Shown piece after piece: positions 26,514 to 36,889 of a stretch of DNA of 64,000 nt. Location of the stretch: positions 1,116,001 through 1,180,000 of the forward strand of contig NZ_CP009747.1 in NCBI RefSeq assembly GCF_000800255.1, written 5' to 3'. The position numbers and the translations under genes are program-made. The first letter of the stretch is position 1, and each line of letters opens with the position of its first letter. The notes below the pieces were generated by a model, which ran no database searches, was not told the origin of the DNA, and worked only from the letters and a program-made list of their open reading frames with translations. The stretch comes from Pseudomonas parafulva. Lineage in GTDB: Bacteria; Pseudomonadota; Gammaproteobacteria; Pseudomonadales; Pseudomonadaceae.

Positions 26514-29504
26514 TTATCGCTCGAGTTGAAAAGATGATGTGATCTCTGTGTTGTCTTCTAAGCCTTGATTACTGCTGTAGGAGAGGTGTAATGTGACTTG
26601 TCTCCGGTGTGGGAGTTTCTCTTTGATATGCAAGATTAAGCCGGCCTCTGTGATGTGGCTGGTGGCAAATAGTGGAAATACATCTAACCCCTTGTCGTCA
26701 CGAAGACTGCTTAAGCCTCCCGACCACTCGCTTATTCCTATCACAAAACCGGGGAGTAATACTGCGAACTCAGCGACTGGCTGAGGTGTTACGACTGAGT
26801 TGCTAGTGATGGCTGTCCAGTTTGGTGGTGCCCAATTGTTGTTCTGATGCCACTTGGTATCTATGCCGGCTAGACCAAGTGAAAGAGCCTGCTCTGCCGA
26901 AATTAGCTTTGGTTCATAGTGCTCAATGTGCCAGGCTCTGATTTCTGCTTGCAATGAGGGGAATGCTGGAAGCTTTTTCTCATTGTCCAAAATTATGTTA
27001 GGGCGAGCTTCGCCATCGTTTATACGATTGCCAAAAACGCTGCGTGCTACCCAAAGCTCAATCGGGAGATGAAGGCGTTCGTGTGCCTTGGCATGAAGAT
27101 ACATGCCTCCAGCGATGATCGCTGCGCCTGCGAGCACCAATGCAGCTGCGGCCCATCCGGCGAAAGGAATTATCGACGTAACCCCTGCCACTGCTAGCCC
27201 GGCCTCCAGGACGATGACGGAGCCAATAGCCACGCTTGCTCCGCCGGCTAGCGTATAGCGGGCTGCAGTTAAATCCCCGTTATCGGACTGACGTTCTGCT
27301 TTAACTAAATCAGACAATAGTCCAAACGCTATTGCTGGATATCCCGCTAGCCGCGCGAAAAGATTACTCCCCAAAAACTTTACAAGGCCGTTGCCAAATG
27401 CCATCCCCGGCGCTGTCGGACTCAATCTCAGCATCACGGCCTTTTGCGTCGCCCGAATACTAACCAACGTCGCTGCAGCCGCGCCGATCACGCCAAATAT
27501 TGACGATGCAAACCCCAGTGTGTATTCGAGGGCGTAGCTCTTCCGCAGGCTGTTATAAGCTGTTTTTAGTGAAATTACGTTGAACCACAGCATGCCGGCA
27601 TTCAAAGCTCCGCCACCTCCCGACGTCAGCAATCCAATAAAGTTGGGTTTCATGTGCGCAGTAGTGGTCAGCTCGATCGCTATCGTGCGGCTGCCCGAGA
27701 TGCGCAGTTGCCTCATCTCTTCAACTTGGGCCAGACCTCTGTTCAAGTACTGTTCTACGGCCTGGCTGAAAGGGTTATTCCGAATGGCCTGATCGGTGAT
27801 CTGGTAGCGCGCCGCCAACAACCCCAATACCTTTTCGGCATTAGCCTCACGCGCTGCCGTCAGCACTTGCTGCCGCAGACCATGGCTAGCGTCCCAGCGG
27901 GTAGTGCCACGCAGGCGCTTGAGCACCACGGTGCTGACCGACTGTGCGGTGAGTTCGGTGATGCCGGCGCTTGCCGGGAAGCGGTCAGCCAATCCCTCGA
28001 TCACGTTGTCGGCGGCGCCCAAAAGGCTGCCGATCGCATCGGCTTTGTCCTTGAATGGGTTGAACGGTGCCAGGGCCGTATACAGCGGGCTGTCGTACTG
28101 ATCGAGCCACTGCTCCAGGCGCCTGAACCGTGGGTCCTGATCTTCGCTGCCGGGGGTTGGCTGGCTCATGGGCAGAATCAGCAGCGCCAGGATGATTTCC
28201 AGCCCGCGGGCGGAAGTGAGATCGTCGCGGTCATAGCAGGCCAGGGCGGCAGCCAGGCTATAAGGGTCATCGATATGCTCGGCCTCTGCAGTGGCCAGCC
28301 AAGTATCGTGATCATGGCTGGCTTGCAATGCCAGGTCACGCAGGTGTGCCATGCGCTGATCCAGCGCATCGCGCTCGTCGAGGAATCGCAGGTATTTCTC
28401 GGTATCGATGCGCAGGCCTAGGCGTGCCCCATTGGCTGAGTAGTCTTCGTGGGTGAGGGCCAGGTAGCGTGCCGCAGCGGGCGAATGGGCAGGGTTGTCA
28501 CGGGTTGGTTTCAACCTGATACCCACCAACTGCGGTGAAGGCGCATCTGTCGGGTACAGGCTCTCCAACGTCTTGTTCAGCAGCATGGCCACCAGGTTGC
28601 GATGGTGAAAGTCGCGGCTCTGAGGGCTCACTTGCTCCACGTCCAGCTTGAAGCAGGACGGTAACTGCTGTTGCTCGGGGCTTTGCGCGGGTTTCGTATG
28701 CTCCAGTTGCTCGGCGGGCATCAGGTCGCGCAGTTGGTGCTGGTAGGCCGAGACCGACAGGCTCAGGTCCAGGGCCATGCCTTCGGCGTCGGCGAGTGCC
28801 ACCACCACCGGTACTTTCGGCTGCGACCACGGATAATGCCGAGCCGCTGCGCTGAGCGTGCCGATCGGTAAAGTATCGGCGACTGGGTGGCTGCTCCAGG
28901 TCAGGGGCATGCGCCGATTGGCCGGTTTGAAGTCTTCGACCCAGTTTTGCAGCGCGCTGATAGGCAAGATATGAGGCTGGGAGGAGGGGGCCTGATTGCC
29001 GGCCACCAGCTCGGCGATGTCCAGCAGGCGCATGTGCCGTTTGCGCAGGGCGGGCGAAGCGCTGATGCGGGCAGTGGTGGAGTTGGTCCACAAGTGGGGG
29101 CTGTACCCGATCCACACTTCCTTGGCTGACTCCTGGGAGGTATCTGCCCATACCCAAGCCATGGTTTTGCCAGAGCGATAGCGGTTGCGTAGGTGGTATT
29201 TCTCTAATCCCTGGTAGCGCAACTCTTTGTAATTCCCTTCTCCGTCGTATTCATGAATGACAAGCTTTTCGCCCAGAGGGCCTTTCATGAACACATAGAC
29301 GTATCCTGGGCGCAGGGCCCGCAGCGTGTAGGCGCAATGCTGTAGCGGGGGCAGGCCCTGCTCCAACTTGAAACCTGAATCGGTATACCGGTAGGTAGGA
29401 GTGTCGGCGGCACGGGGCACGATCGCGTAGCGCACTGGCAGGATTGGAACGCGCGGGCTGCAGGCGGGGCCGGCAGTGGCACTGCTGACCGAAGCGTCAG
29501 TCAT
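26514..29504 (-). CDS. VasX-like T6SS effector, BTH_I2691 type (module B)
   Basis: 996 residues. The N-terminal region ([12 protein letters not shown], then [19 protein letters not shown]) is the VasX/BTH_I2691-type delivery domain shared with the module A effector. A helical middle leads to several hydrophobic segments between about 620 and 820 ([35 protein letters not shown]). A soluble tail of about 170 residues follows that the module A protein lacks. ATG 29504 has AAGGAG 8 bases upstream and overlaps the adaptor gene's end by 8 bases. The 3' third is more AT-rich than the 5' part. Confidence 0.78.
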   Translation of the reverse strand: MTDASVSSATAGPACSPRVPILPVRYAIVPRAADTPTYRYTDSGFKLEQGLPPLQHCAYTLRALRPGYVYVFMKGPLGEKLVIHEYDGEGNYKELRYQGLEKYHLRNRYRSGKTMAWVWADTSQESAKEVWIGYSPHLWTNSTTARISASPALRKRHMRLLDIAELVAGNQAPSSQPHILPISALQNWVEDFKPANRRMPLTWSSHPVADTLPIGTLSAAARHYPWSQPKVPVVVALADAEGMALDLSLSVSAYQHQLRDLMPAEQLEHTKPAQSPEQQQLPSCFKLDVEQVSPQSRDFHHRNLVAMLLNKTLESLYPTDAPSPQLVGIRLKPTRDNPAHSPAAARYLALTHEDYSANGARLGLRIDTEKYLRFLDERDALDQRMAHLRDLALQASHDHDTWLATAEAEHIDDPYSLAAALACYDRDDLTSARGLEIILALLILPMSQPTPGSEDQDPRFRRLEQWLDQYDSPLYTALAPFNPFKDKADAIGSLLGAADNVIEGLADRFPASAGITELTAQSVSTVVLKRLRGTTRWDASHGLRQQVLTAAREANAEKVLGLLAARYQITDQAIRNNPFSQAVEQYLNRGLAQVEEMRQLRISGSRTIAIELTTTAHMKPNFIGLLTSGGGGALNAGMLWFNVISLKTAYNSLRKSYALEYTLGFASSIFGVIGAAAATLVSIRATQKAVMLRLSPTAPGMAFGNGLVKFLGSNLFARLAGYPAIAFGLLSDLVKAERQSDNGDLTAARYTLAGGASVAIGSVIVLEAGLAVAGVTSIIPFAGWAAAALVLAGAAIIAGGMYLHAKAHERLHLPIELWVARSVFGNRINDGEARPNIILDNEKKLPAFPSLQAEIRAWHIEHYEPKLISAEQALSLGLAGIDTKWHQNNNWAPPNWTAITSNSVVTPQPVAEFAVLLPGFVIGISEWSGGLSSLRDDKGLDVFPLFATSHITEAGLILHIKEKLPHRRQVTLHLSYSSNQGLEDNTEITSSFQLER

Positions 29505-30420
29505 GAAGGGGCTCCTTGCTGTCAATCAGCGCTTGCAGTTGCCGAAGGCGCTCCTGGGGCGATTCTTCGAGGTCGGTGTAGATCTCCCCGGCTTGGCCAT
29601 CGCTGATGATGGACATGTGTTTGGCCGTCATCCGGATGAACTGGCCGGCAACGTCCTCGTCACGAAAATTGAGCGCTTTGAGTTGCGGGAGCAGGGTTTC
29701 TATCCAGTGGCGGATCTCCGGCAAGGTACGGGTCGTGTAGGTCGGCATGGCCAGTACCTCGTGTGCCAATGAAAGGACAAAGTGCTCATGCAGGCCGGCC
29801 TGCAGCCGCTCCAGTTCGTGTGTGCCAAGGGTCAATGCGGGATCGGATATCGAGCGTGCAGCAGTCGGACGGCGTTCGAGGGCGTGCCATTGGTGGGCGG
29901 GGCCCCAGTTGGTTCGCCATGCCAGCCGAGATATGGGCCCCAGCCAAAGCTCGCGATTGCCTTCATCCAGCGCATCCAGCCAGGCTGAGAGATGATCCGG
30001 TTTGAGATGAAACAGGGCGGCGCCCTGGTCCGGGAGTGTCACTTGCACAAGGCTGCTGAGGTGGCCATTCAGCACTTCGAGGTCAACTTCGGCGTCCAGC
30101 GCGATGGCACCGCCGATGGGCATCCAGATCTGGATGGCATGGGTGCGGAGCTCAGGTGCTTTTGAGGTGTTTACCAGCAGAGGGCCGAAGTCATGTTGGT
30201 TATCCAGCGCGCTGCGCTTCCATGGCCATGCATGCGGGGCAGTTCGGCTGATGTCATGAAGGAGGTCGAGTACCGAAGGAGCATAGGCGGGTATCCATTC
30301 GCCTTCCTGGGGAATGGGTCGATACGCCCAGTCTTCGAGCGTATTGGTCATGAGCAGCAAAAAGTTGCAGTCGCAGGCTACATTGCCGTTGCCGGGTGGC
30401 TGAAGAGGCATGTTGCTCAT
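29497..30420 (-). CDS. DUF4123 family T6SS effector adaptor (module B)
   Basis: 307 residues, weakly similar to the module A adaptor. Family features include a central [19 protein letters not shown] segment followed by [10 protein letters not shown], comparable to the LLRY...FAPIHSWW region of the other. ATG 30420 overlaps the vgrG stop (ATGA). The poor similarity to the module A adaptor fits the divergence of the two VgrG tails and effectors: each adaptor presumably matches its own pair. Confidence 0.82.
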   Translation of the reverse strand: MSNMPLQPPGNGNVACDCNFLLLMTNTLEDWAYRPIPQEGEWIPAYAPSVLDLLHDISRTAPHAWPWKRSALDNQHDFGPLLVNTSKAPELRTHAIQIWMPIGGAIALDAEVDLEVLNGHLSSLVQVTLPDQGAALFHLKPDHLSAWLDALDEGNRELWLGPISRLAWRTNWGPAHQWHALERRPTAARSISDPALTLGTHELERLQAGLHEHFVLSLAHEVLAMPTYTTRTLPEIRHWIETLLPQLKALNFRDEDVAGQFIRMTAKHMSIISDGQAGEIYTDLEESPQERLRQLQALIDSKEPLHD

Positions 30421-32585
30421 TGGCTTGGCCTCTTGATGCAGCGGCAATCGGGCAAGGGGCACGTGCCATCTGCGCGGCGTCCGCAGAGGCGCTCGAGCGG
30501 CTTGCCGCTGACGAAGTCACTTGCGATGGAGAACAGATTTGTGTTGCCGCCTGGCGATTTGAGTAGCTGTCCGTTGATATGGATCGTCGAGCCGTCCAGG
30601 GTGATGCCTGTCTCGTCAATCCGGATGGAGCCACCTGGTCCTTGAATGAGCACCGTTTCCGTTGAAAGCAGTTCGTAGCGACGGGTGTGTCTGCGGATTT
30701 CAACACGAGCCTCCAGCTCGGCGTGCCCTTCAACTTGCTGTTCCAGGTTGCCGCCGATGCGGGTGTGATGATTGGCAGTGATCTGTTCGTGGCAATGATT
30801 GCCGATGGTTTCAACGCGGTCCTTGGCAACGGTGATTATCTGGTTACGACCGATTTTCAGAAAAGTGTCATTGCCGATTGTGGCTCGCTCATCATTACCA
30901 ACAGTCTTGTCGCAATCGTGGCCAATCAGGATGGACTCGTCGTTATCGACCTGCTCCTTGCGGTCGTTGCCAATCTTTGTCGTCTCATCGTGCTTGACCA
31001 CATTGTTCTGATCCCGCTCGGCATGAATGAACACCTCTTGCCGTCCCAGTTCATCCTCGAAGCGCAGCTCATTGAAACCATCCCCTTTGTGGGTCTGGCT
31101 CTTGATGGTCATGCGGGTCTTGTGTTCGGGCAGGTCATAGGGCGGCAGTTGATCGCCACAATAAGTGCGCCCGGTAATCATGGGTTGGTCGGGGTCGCCA
31201 TTGACGTACTGGATGATCACGTCCTGGCCGATGCGCGGAATGGCCATCGAGCCCCAACTGCCCCCGGCCCAGCCTTGGGAGACGCGCACCCAACAGGAGC
31301 TGAACTCGTTGTTCTCGCTCTCGCGATCCCAAGGGAAGCTGACCTTGACCCGCCCCCACTCGTCGCAATAGATCTCTTCACCCTTCGGACCGACCACGGT
31401 GGCCATGTGCGGACCGTCGATTCGCGGTTTTGCCGGTGGGGAAGGTCGCCATTCGGTCTGGCCGGGGACTAGTACGGCGGTCTGTTGATAGCGCGTGCTC
31501 TGGTCGATGCTTGTGGCTTCTTCCTGCAGGCTCGTGAGCTGGCTGCCCTTGTGAGTGACCGTGCTCACTCGCCAGTGGGCATTGAGGTCGCCTCGCGGGT
31601 GTCCGGTCAGCGTGAAGCTCAGGCCCGGTTGCAGGCGAACATCGTCACCCTCGACCTCCGCAATGCGGACATCGTGACGCAGTGCCGTGATCCGGTTTTC
31701 GGTGAAGGGCTTGCCCACGGCATCGCGCTTGTAGCGGCCTGGGTAATCGAAATATTCGTAGTCTTTGGATTGATGTTCCAGGAAGGGGCCAGCGGCTCTG
31801 TGCTCCTGTCGATAGGCAGGGTTGGTGAAGGTGTAATCGCGCTGAACCTGGGTAGCGGTGCGCACCTGCTCGCTGTAGCGCAAGCGCCGAAGGCAGGGCA
31901 TGGCTTGATCGCCACCGCTGCTGGCTTGGTACAGCACGTTATCAGGGGCTACAGGCTCGTCGTTATCAAAGAAGCCCTCGTCTCCATCCTCGGGCTTGAT
32001 GGCGCCATGACTGATCAGCCCGAGTGATTGCAGCCGATCGGTGAGGATCAGTTTGTGCAGCTTGTCACTGTGCACGAAGCGGTAGACAAAACCTTCCTCA
32101 GCAGCAAGACGAGCGATGAACGCCAGGTCCGTCTCGCCGGCCTGGACGCAGAACTCGCGGACCTGGTGGTCCATGCTGGCACGTATTTCGTACTGGTCGA
32201 TGCCCTGGCGCTTGAGCATCAACTCAAGAATTTGCGGCACGGTCTTCTGTTGGAAGATACGCCAGTTCGAGCGCAAGTCGGCACGGGCCAGTTGTGGCTC
32301 AACCAGCGCGTGATAGTAAGTGCGATAGAAGCCACTTTCAGCCTGGCTGAAACGGCTGACCAAACCGTGCACGTAGCGCACCGGGCGTGCACTTTCCCAG
32401 AGGGTGAATAGCACGGGCTGGTCGAGCAGCTTGCCAAAGTCGATATCGTGGTCGTGGCTGACCAGTTGAAGTTCGAGCGTGAACGGCTGGCTGATGCCCT
32501 CGTTGAGAGTGAACGACACCACTTCGAATTGGGCGTTGCCCACGAGTGGCTGGAAGCTGTAACGCAATTTAGATTGGCTAGGCAT
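30417..32585 (-). CDS. vgrG: VgrG spike protein (module B)
   Basis: 722 residues with gp27-like base, OB-fold and needle as in VgrG A. After about residue 534 it has its own needle repeats ([20 protein letters not shown]) and a cysteine-rich terminus ([16 protein letters not shown]). ATG 32585 follows AGGGA. It is the first vgrG after hcp and ends overlapping its adaptor gene. The Cys-rich tail could bind metal or dock the adaptor; no enzymatic domain is seen. Confidence 0.95.
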   Translation of the reverse strand: MPSQSKLRYSFQPLVGNAQFEVVSFTLNEGISQPFTLELQLVSHDHDIDFGKLLDQPVLFTLWESARPVRYVHGLVSRFSQAESGFYRTYYHALVEPQLARADLRSNWRIFQQKTVPQILELMLKRQGIDQYEIRASMDHQVREFCVQAGETDLAFIARLAAEEGFVYRFVHSDKLHKLILTDRLQSLGLISHGAIKPEDGDEGFFDNDEPVAPDNVLYQASSGGDQAMPCLRRLRYSEQVRTATQVQRDYTFTNPAYRQEHRAAGPFLEHQSKDYEYFDYPGRYKRDAVGKPFTENRITALRHDVRIAEVEGDDVRLQPGLSFTLTGHPRGDLNAHWRVSTVTHKGSQLTSLQEEATSIDQSTRYQQTAVLVPGQTEWRPSPPAKPRIDGPHMATVVGPKGEEIYCDEWGRVKVSFPWDRESENNEFSSCWVRVSQGWAGGSWGSMAIPRIGQDVIIQYVNGDPDQPMITGRTYCGDQLPPYDLPEHKTRMTIKSQTHKGDGFNELRFEDELGRQEVFIHAERDQNNVVKHDETTKIGNDRKEQVDNDESILIGHDCDKTVGNDERATIGNDTFLKIGRNQIITVAKDRVETIGNHCHEQITANHHTRIGGNLEQQVEGHAELEARVEIRRHTRRYELLSTETVLIQGPGGSIRIDETGITLDGSTIHINGQLLKSPGGNTNLFSIASDFVSGKPLERLCGRRADGTCPLPDCRCIKRPSQ

Positions 32586-32612
32586 AAGCAATCCCTGTCC
32601 GCCGTCTGAGGT
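30982..32612. repeat. Long direct repeat, copy 2 (vgrG 5' part)
   Basis: Near-identical partner of 23584-25214. Sequence similarity stops abruptly within vgrG at the start of the needle tail and about 27 bp upstream of the start codon. Confidence 0.92.
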
Positions 32613-32657
32613 ACGAAAGGCCCAGGCAGCGATGACTGCCAGGGCATTTCTGTTAAA

Positions 32658-33173
32658 TCAGGCGATCGGCTTACGCCAGTCGTCGGAGCCCTCGGTGCCC
32701 GCGGTTACGTGGGTCCAAGAGATCTTGCGGTACGACAGCGATACCTCGATAAGCTGGGTGAACTCCGCGTTACTCTTGTCTTGTGCATGAGGCAGCACCG
32801 TATTGATATCGACGATGGTTGCATCCTCCATCTTGGTCGTGAAGAAGTGCTCCTGCTTGCCCTCTACCGAGGTGCGGTACCAGTTGACTTCGACGGTGGG
32901 CAGCATTTCACCGCTGGCTAAGGCTTGATACATCAACGGCGTGGCCTTGTTCAGCGAACTGGTGAAGATGAACGGTTTGTGCACCCGTTGTCCTGCGGGC
33001 TGACCGCTTTGCGGATCCGTAGGCACGGTCACTTGGTGCTTGATTTCCTGCACCAGAATCTCGTCTTCGTGGCCCTCGACAAACACATTGCCCACCGAGT
33101 CGGAGGTGAAGGCGCCCGCAGTAATGTTGCCTTGGGTCTGGCCTTCGATCTTGATGTAAGCGGGTGTTGGCAT
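32658..33173 (-). CDS. hcp: Hcp tube protein
   Basis: 171 residues, Hcp family (PAYIKIEGQTQGNITAGAF, then DEILVQEIKHQV, C-terminal EVSLSYRKISWTH). Hexameric rings of Hcp form the inner tube propelled by sheath contraction. ATG 33173 has GGAG upstream. It lies 133 bp after tssL; the gap contains a small inverted repeat (CAACGAA 33250-33256 / TTCGTTG 33273-33279) that could be a processing or attenuation site. vgrG B follows after about 70 bp. Confidence 0.96.
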   Translation of the reverse strand: MPTPAYIKIEGQTQGNITAGAFTSDSVGNVFVEGHEDEILVQEIKHQVTVPTDPQSGQPAGQRVHKPFIFTSSLNKATPLMYQALASGEMLPTVEVNWYRTSVEGKQEHFFTTKMEDATIVDINTVLPHAQDKSNAEFTQLIEVSLSYRKISWTHVTAGTEGSDDWRKPIA

Positions 33174-33306
33174 GGCAGTTTCTCCTGCGTCCATGTAGAT
33201 TGAGCACGCGCACAGGCGGTGGCGTGGCCATCGGGAACGATGGGCTTGTCAACGAAGCAATTGCCTCGTCAATTCGTTGAATTCCATTACGCCGGATGTC
33301 GGCTGA

Positions 33307-34155
33307 CTACTGCTGCAAGATGCCGTTGAGCGATGCCAGCACCTCTGTGGTAATGAGGTGCAGGCGGTAGCTGTAGATGCTGTAGGCCACAGCCATGGCT
33401 GTGGCAGATATTGCCAGCGGGCTCCACCATGGCCATTGCCGGTTCATGCGGTAGTTGCGCGGGGCCACGTTGGTGTAGGGATCGCAGACGTGTACCGGAG
33501 CTGGGCCGCGTAGTTCACGGATGATCCCGTGCAGCTTGTGGATCAAAGCGTTCAAGGACTCATCGCCTTTCGGAGCGATGGCGTATTTGCCCTTCAGGCC
33601 CAGGCACAACGCGAAGTACATGAACTCCAGTACGTCGTGATAACGCTTGGGTTCTTGCATCAGCCGAGCAAGCACCGTGAAGAGTTTTTCCCCACCCCAG
33701 GTTTCGTCGTGGAAGATGCTGAGCAAGGGTTCCTGACTCCAGCAACTGGCTTTACCCCATGGCCGTTCCATGACCGCTTCATCGATGTAGAGACATAGCC
33801 CGTACGAGTACGCCAGCAACTGAGCATGCTCGTAGCCGTGCTGGCGCACCTGCGCCCTGATGGTGTCGATCTGGTTGCGGACCTGCTGATACACATCTTT
33901 GATGTTGGGCAATGCATCAAGTGTCCGCAGGCGTATTACCAGACCGAACAGAGGTACGGCAGCATCCAGCATGGGATTGGCATATCCGCCGCACAGTTGG
34001 AAGTCGGGGTCGGCGAAGTAGCTTTGAAAAGGAGTTTTTGCCTGCGCATTCGGGTCAGTGTCGACGGATGATTTCCTAGCTTCCCTACCTGCCTTGGCCA
34101 TCGTGTCGAAGAGGCCGCTGTTGCCATCCTGGCTGACGTGAATAACATCACTCAT
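33307..34155 (-). CDS. tssL: T6SS membrane-complex protein TssL (DotU/IcmH-like)
   Basis: 282 residues. Cytoplasmic DotU domain (about 55-230: NPMLDAAVPLFGLVIRL, LLAYSYGLCLYIDEAVM, FMYFALCLGLKGKY) and one C-terminal membrane segment at about 248-270. It lacks the peptidoglycan-binding extension of some TssL proteins. It joins TssM and TssJ in the envelope complex. ATG 34155 starts one base after the tssK stop. Confidence 0.95.
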   Translation of the reverse strand: MSDVIHVSQDGNSGLFDTMAKAGREARKSSVDTDPNAQAKTPFQSYFADPDFQLCGGYANPMLDAAVPLFGLVIRLRTLDALPNIKDVYQQVRNQIDTIRAQVRQHGYEHAQLLAYSYGLCLYIDEAVMERPWGKASCWSQEPLLSIFHDETWGGEKLFTVLARLMQEPKRYHDVLEFMYFALCLGLKGKYAIAPKGDESLNALIHKLHGIIRELRGPAPVHVCDPYTNVAPRNYRMNRQWPWWSPLAISATAMAVAYSIYSYRLHLITTEVLASLNGILQQ

Positions 34156-34156
34156 C

Positions 34157-35494
34157 TCATTCACTCCTGATTGCCCAAAACTGCAGTTCGAGCCCGGGGA
34201 ACTCGCCAGCGACATGAATACCGAAGCCGGTGGAGGTCTTCATGTCCGACCATGCCGGACCGCGACGCTCCAGTTCGAAGTAGGTGAAGCCTGCATGGAA
34301 AGGCAGATCCCGAGGTGCCACAGGCAGTGCAAGCAATGGAATACCCGGCAGTTGCAGTGGCACTGCCTCGTTCAGTGACTCCAGCGCAACGACTTTTGCC
34401 TTCTGGACGAACATCTGCCGCAACGTGTGCGGTGGCAGATTGGCCCGGACCGCCAGGATGAAGTCCGCCTGGTCGATCAGGCGGCGGTCTTCCAGTAAGG
34501 TCGTCATTACGCCGTACTCCAGCGTCTGCAGAGGCAACGAAACGGCGCGCGGCTGTAGTACGGTGCTCAGCGCCCGGCGTAGGGTATCTTGCAGTGGTTT
34601 GAACGACGTGCGCAGCGCGGTGTGCTGATACGTAGGGTATTCCTGCGGCAGCCGGGTCTCGTCAGTGAAGGTGACGAACTCGCCACTGGCCTGGCTCATG
34701 CACAGATATAGCTGCTCGGGGTGTGTCTGGCCTTGCCTGGCCAGGTGCTGGAAGCAAGGCCACCAGCGGTTCATGGCCTGCAGCAGGTTGAAGTCGCGGA
34801 TGTCCGCGATACCGGACTGCCCAGAGGCGCCGATGCGGGCTGCTAGATTGCGTGCGCGTTCGCGCAGCGTATGGGTGATCTCTTCCAGGAAGCGCTGCAG
34901 CGCTGGTATGGCGCGTACCGAAATGCTGGTGGGGTAGAAGCCTTCGTCCAACTGCAGGCTGCCATCGGGACGCCGCTCCAGAATCCGTGTCACGGCCAGG
35001 CGGGTGTAGGAACTGCTGTCATCGGCCTTGCGCTTGAGCTGAAAGTTGGGCACTGCCAAGTCGACCTGTACCAGGTCACCGTCCGCGCTGTGGGTGTCCT
35101 TGATCTCCTCGGCATGAGCGCTGTACCGGTAGTTGGCGGCATTGCCTGGCCAGCTTACCTCTCGGCCACCTTCGGTGCGCAGCGGCAGGCACAGGTAGAT
35201 CTCGCTGTCTTTCGCCCCGTCATCCTCGATTTCCAATGGTGGAGGGGGCGGCAGATCGGCGGGGATATCGAACACTGTACCATCCGGCATGATGCCCCGC
35301 GCACGGGTGATAGCGATCTTGCCCAGACTGAGGTACTCGTCGTTCAACAGCAGTTCGCTGAACCCAAAGAAAGCTGCATTCAAGCTCCCTATGCGTTGGA
35401 GCAGGGCCGCTTCGCTGGCTCTAGCTGCCTGTTGAAAATGCTGCGGTTTGACGAACAGGCCTTCAGGCCACAGGACGGAATTGCGTGAACTCAT
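34157..35494 (-). CDS. tssK: T6SS baseplate protein TssK
   Basis: 445 residues, usual TssK length; N-terminus VLWPEGLFVKPQHFQQ is the family signature. TssK trimers connect the baseplate wedges (TssEFG) to the TssL/TssM cytoplasmic domains. GGAG precedes ATG 35494. It follows tssJ after 46 bases. Confidence 0.96.
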   Translation of the reverse strand: MSSRNSVLWPEGLFVKPQHFQQAARASEAALLQRIGSLNAAFFGFSELLLNDEYLSLGKIAITRARGIMPDGTVFDIPADLPPPPPLEIEDDGAKDSEIYLCLPLRTEGGREVSWPGNAANYRYSAHAEEIKDTHSADGDLVQVDLAVPNFQLKRKADDSSSYTRLAVTRILERRPDGSLQLDEGFYPTSISVRAIPALQRFLEEITHTLRERARNLAARIGASGQSGIADIRDFNLLQAMNRWWPCFQHLARQGQTHPEQLYLCMSQASGEFVTFTDETRLPQEYPTYQHTALRTSFKPLQDTLRRALSTVLQPRAVSLPLQTLEYGVMTTLLEDRRLIDQADFILAVRANLPPHTLRQMFVQKAKVVALESLNEAVPLQLPGIPLLALPVAPRDLPFHAGFTYFELERRGPAWSDMKTSTGFGIHVAGEFPGLELQFWAIRSE

Positions 35495-35540
35495 GAGTGC
35501 TCCGTTTCAGCGTAATTAAGAAAGGAAGGCTGGGCGGGCA

Positions 35541-36335
35541 TCAGTCTTCCTCTCTGAGCAGAACCTGCGTGTCGTTGAGCAACACCGACAGGATGATCTG
35601 GTGGCCGCGAGGGGGAATGCGCAGCACTTGGCTCCAGGTGGCGTTTTCCTTGTTGCGGTAGCCGGCGATCACCGCGATGAAGTGGGTTTCCGGATCAATA
35701 GGCGCAAAGGGGATGAACTTGAACTGTCCAGGTCGCAGCAGGTAGTCGTCATCACGGATGTAGGTGCTGCGCAGCGCCTTGGCCGGATCCTTGTCCAGCA
35801 GTTCGTAGACGCTATTGCGCAGGAGCGAGTCGTCACGCAGTTGCAGGATCTTGATCGCTATGGGTGTAGCGATAGGCTCGGCGGCCACGGTGGTGGTGTG
35901 GGGTAAGGTCAGGACCACGGCCGGGTCGTCGTAGCTGCCAGGAGTGCTCTCTTCCATGGGCGATCGCAGCAGGTCGTCGTCCTCGTCAAGAGGCATCGAG
36001 ACCGGCGACATGGCAGGGAACTGTTGCTGGAGGTATTCGAGCAAGGTCCCGACTTTCTCGGTCAAGGCGTACGGATCGCCTGCGCTCAAACTGACCGCGT
36101 AGGGGCTCGGTTCCAGTGCGTCAGGCTGCTCGATGGGCACCTCGACGCTGTGAGCGTTGCCGTTGAGTGTCGGGCTGGCGTTGATACTGAACGCGACCTG
36201 GGTGAGATGCTCCTTGGGTGGGCCTACGGGTACAGAGGGGTCCATGATCACTTGGCCGATTTTGCTCAGAGAAGTGCAACCGGAAACTCCGATCAACACC
36301 GTCAGCAGACCAGCAGAGAACGAACAACGGGTCAT
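35541..36335 (-). CDS. tssJ: T6SS outer-membrane lipoprotein TssJ
   Basis: 264 residues with a lipoprotein signal (lipobox VSGC, C20). The conserved beta-sandwich halves are recognisable (VAFSINASPTLNGNAH near the N-terminus; IAVIAGYRNKENATWSQV near the C-terminus). Between them lies an Asp/Glu/Pro-rich segment (about 105-160) not usual for TssJ, making the protein about 90 residues longer than typical. It anchors TssM to the outer membrane. ATG overlaps the FHA gene stop (ATGA). Confidence 0.9.
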   Translation of the reverse strand: MTRCSFSAGLLTVLIGVSGCTSLSKIGQVIMDPSVPVGPPKEHLTQVAFSINASPTLNGNAHSVEVPIEQPDALEPSPYAVSLSAGDPYALTEKVGTLLEYLQQQFPAMSPVSMPLDEDDDLLRSPMEESTPGSYDDPAVVLTLPHTTTVAAEPIATPIAIKILQLRDDSLLRNSVYELLDKDPAKALRSTYIRDDDYLLRPGQFKFIPFAPIDPETHFIAVIAGYRNKENATWSQVLRIPPRGHQIILSVLLNDTQVLLREED

Positions 36336-36889
36336 GGGTGTTTTCCCGTAATCAGGTGGTCCATCGGGTTTTCCTGTACAGGCGCTGCCACAGTGTCTAG
36401 AGCGACCAAGGGGTCTTTACCCATGTTCGATTCGAAGGCGGCACAGATTTCAACCGCAGCGTCACGGGTGACAGATACGGGCTCCCACGCTTGGGCGGGT
36501 ACATCGAGTAGCCATTGATCAAGGGTTCTCTGGTCAGGGCTAAACAGGTCTTCCAGCGAGCGCACATCCGCTTGTGAAACTTGAGCTTGCAGCAGGCAAG
36601 CGCCAATGCGCAGTTGGTCACCTTCTAACAGCCGTCTGGCGGTGAGCGATCCCACACTCTCAAGGCTGTCATTCAGATAGGTGCGTTGGCAGCGATCGAT
36701 TACACAGAAACTGCCCTCGAACCAGCGAATCTCGCAGTGAATCGGCGCAACGTTTCCTTCACGATCATCAATCCGCCAGGTAGCCCCTGCGCTGCCAATA
36801 GTGCCGCCGGAGCAATCGAACTGATGTCGGGCAGTGACGTTATGCCGCAGTTGTTCAAGGTTGGTGATGCTCAAGGTCAAGGCGCTCAT
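36332..36889 (-). CDS. T6SS-associated FHA-domain protein (TagH/Fha-like)
   Basis: 185 residues. The N-terminal about 95 residues form an FHA-like beta domain (WRIDDREGNVAPIHCEIRW, then TYLNDSLESVGSLTARRLLEGDQLRIG). The canonical FHA Gly-Arg and Ser residues are not obvious, so phosphothreonine binding is uncertain. The short C-terminal half has no recognised domain. Its place between tssG and tssJ with four-base overlaps on both sides shows it belongs to the core operon. No Ser/Thr kinase or phosphatase gene is in the cluster. Confidence 0.82.
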   Translation of the reverse strand: MSALTLSITNLEQLRHNVTARHQFDCSGGTIGSAGATWRIDDREGNVAPIHCEIRWFEGSFCVIDRCQRTYLNDSLESVGSLTARRLLEGDQLRIGACLLQAQVSQADVRSLEDLFSPDQRTLDQWLLDVPAQAWEPVSVTRDAAVEICAAFESNMGKDPLVALDTVAAPVQENPMDHLITGKHP

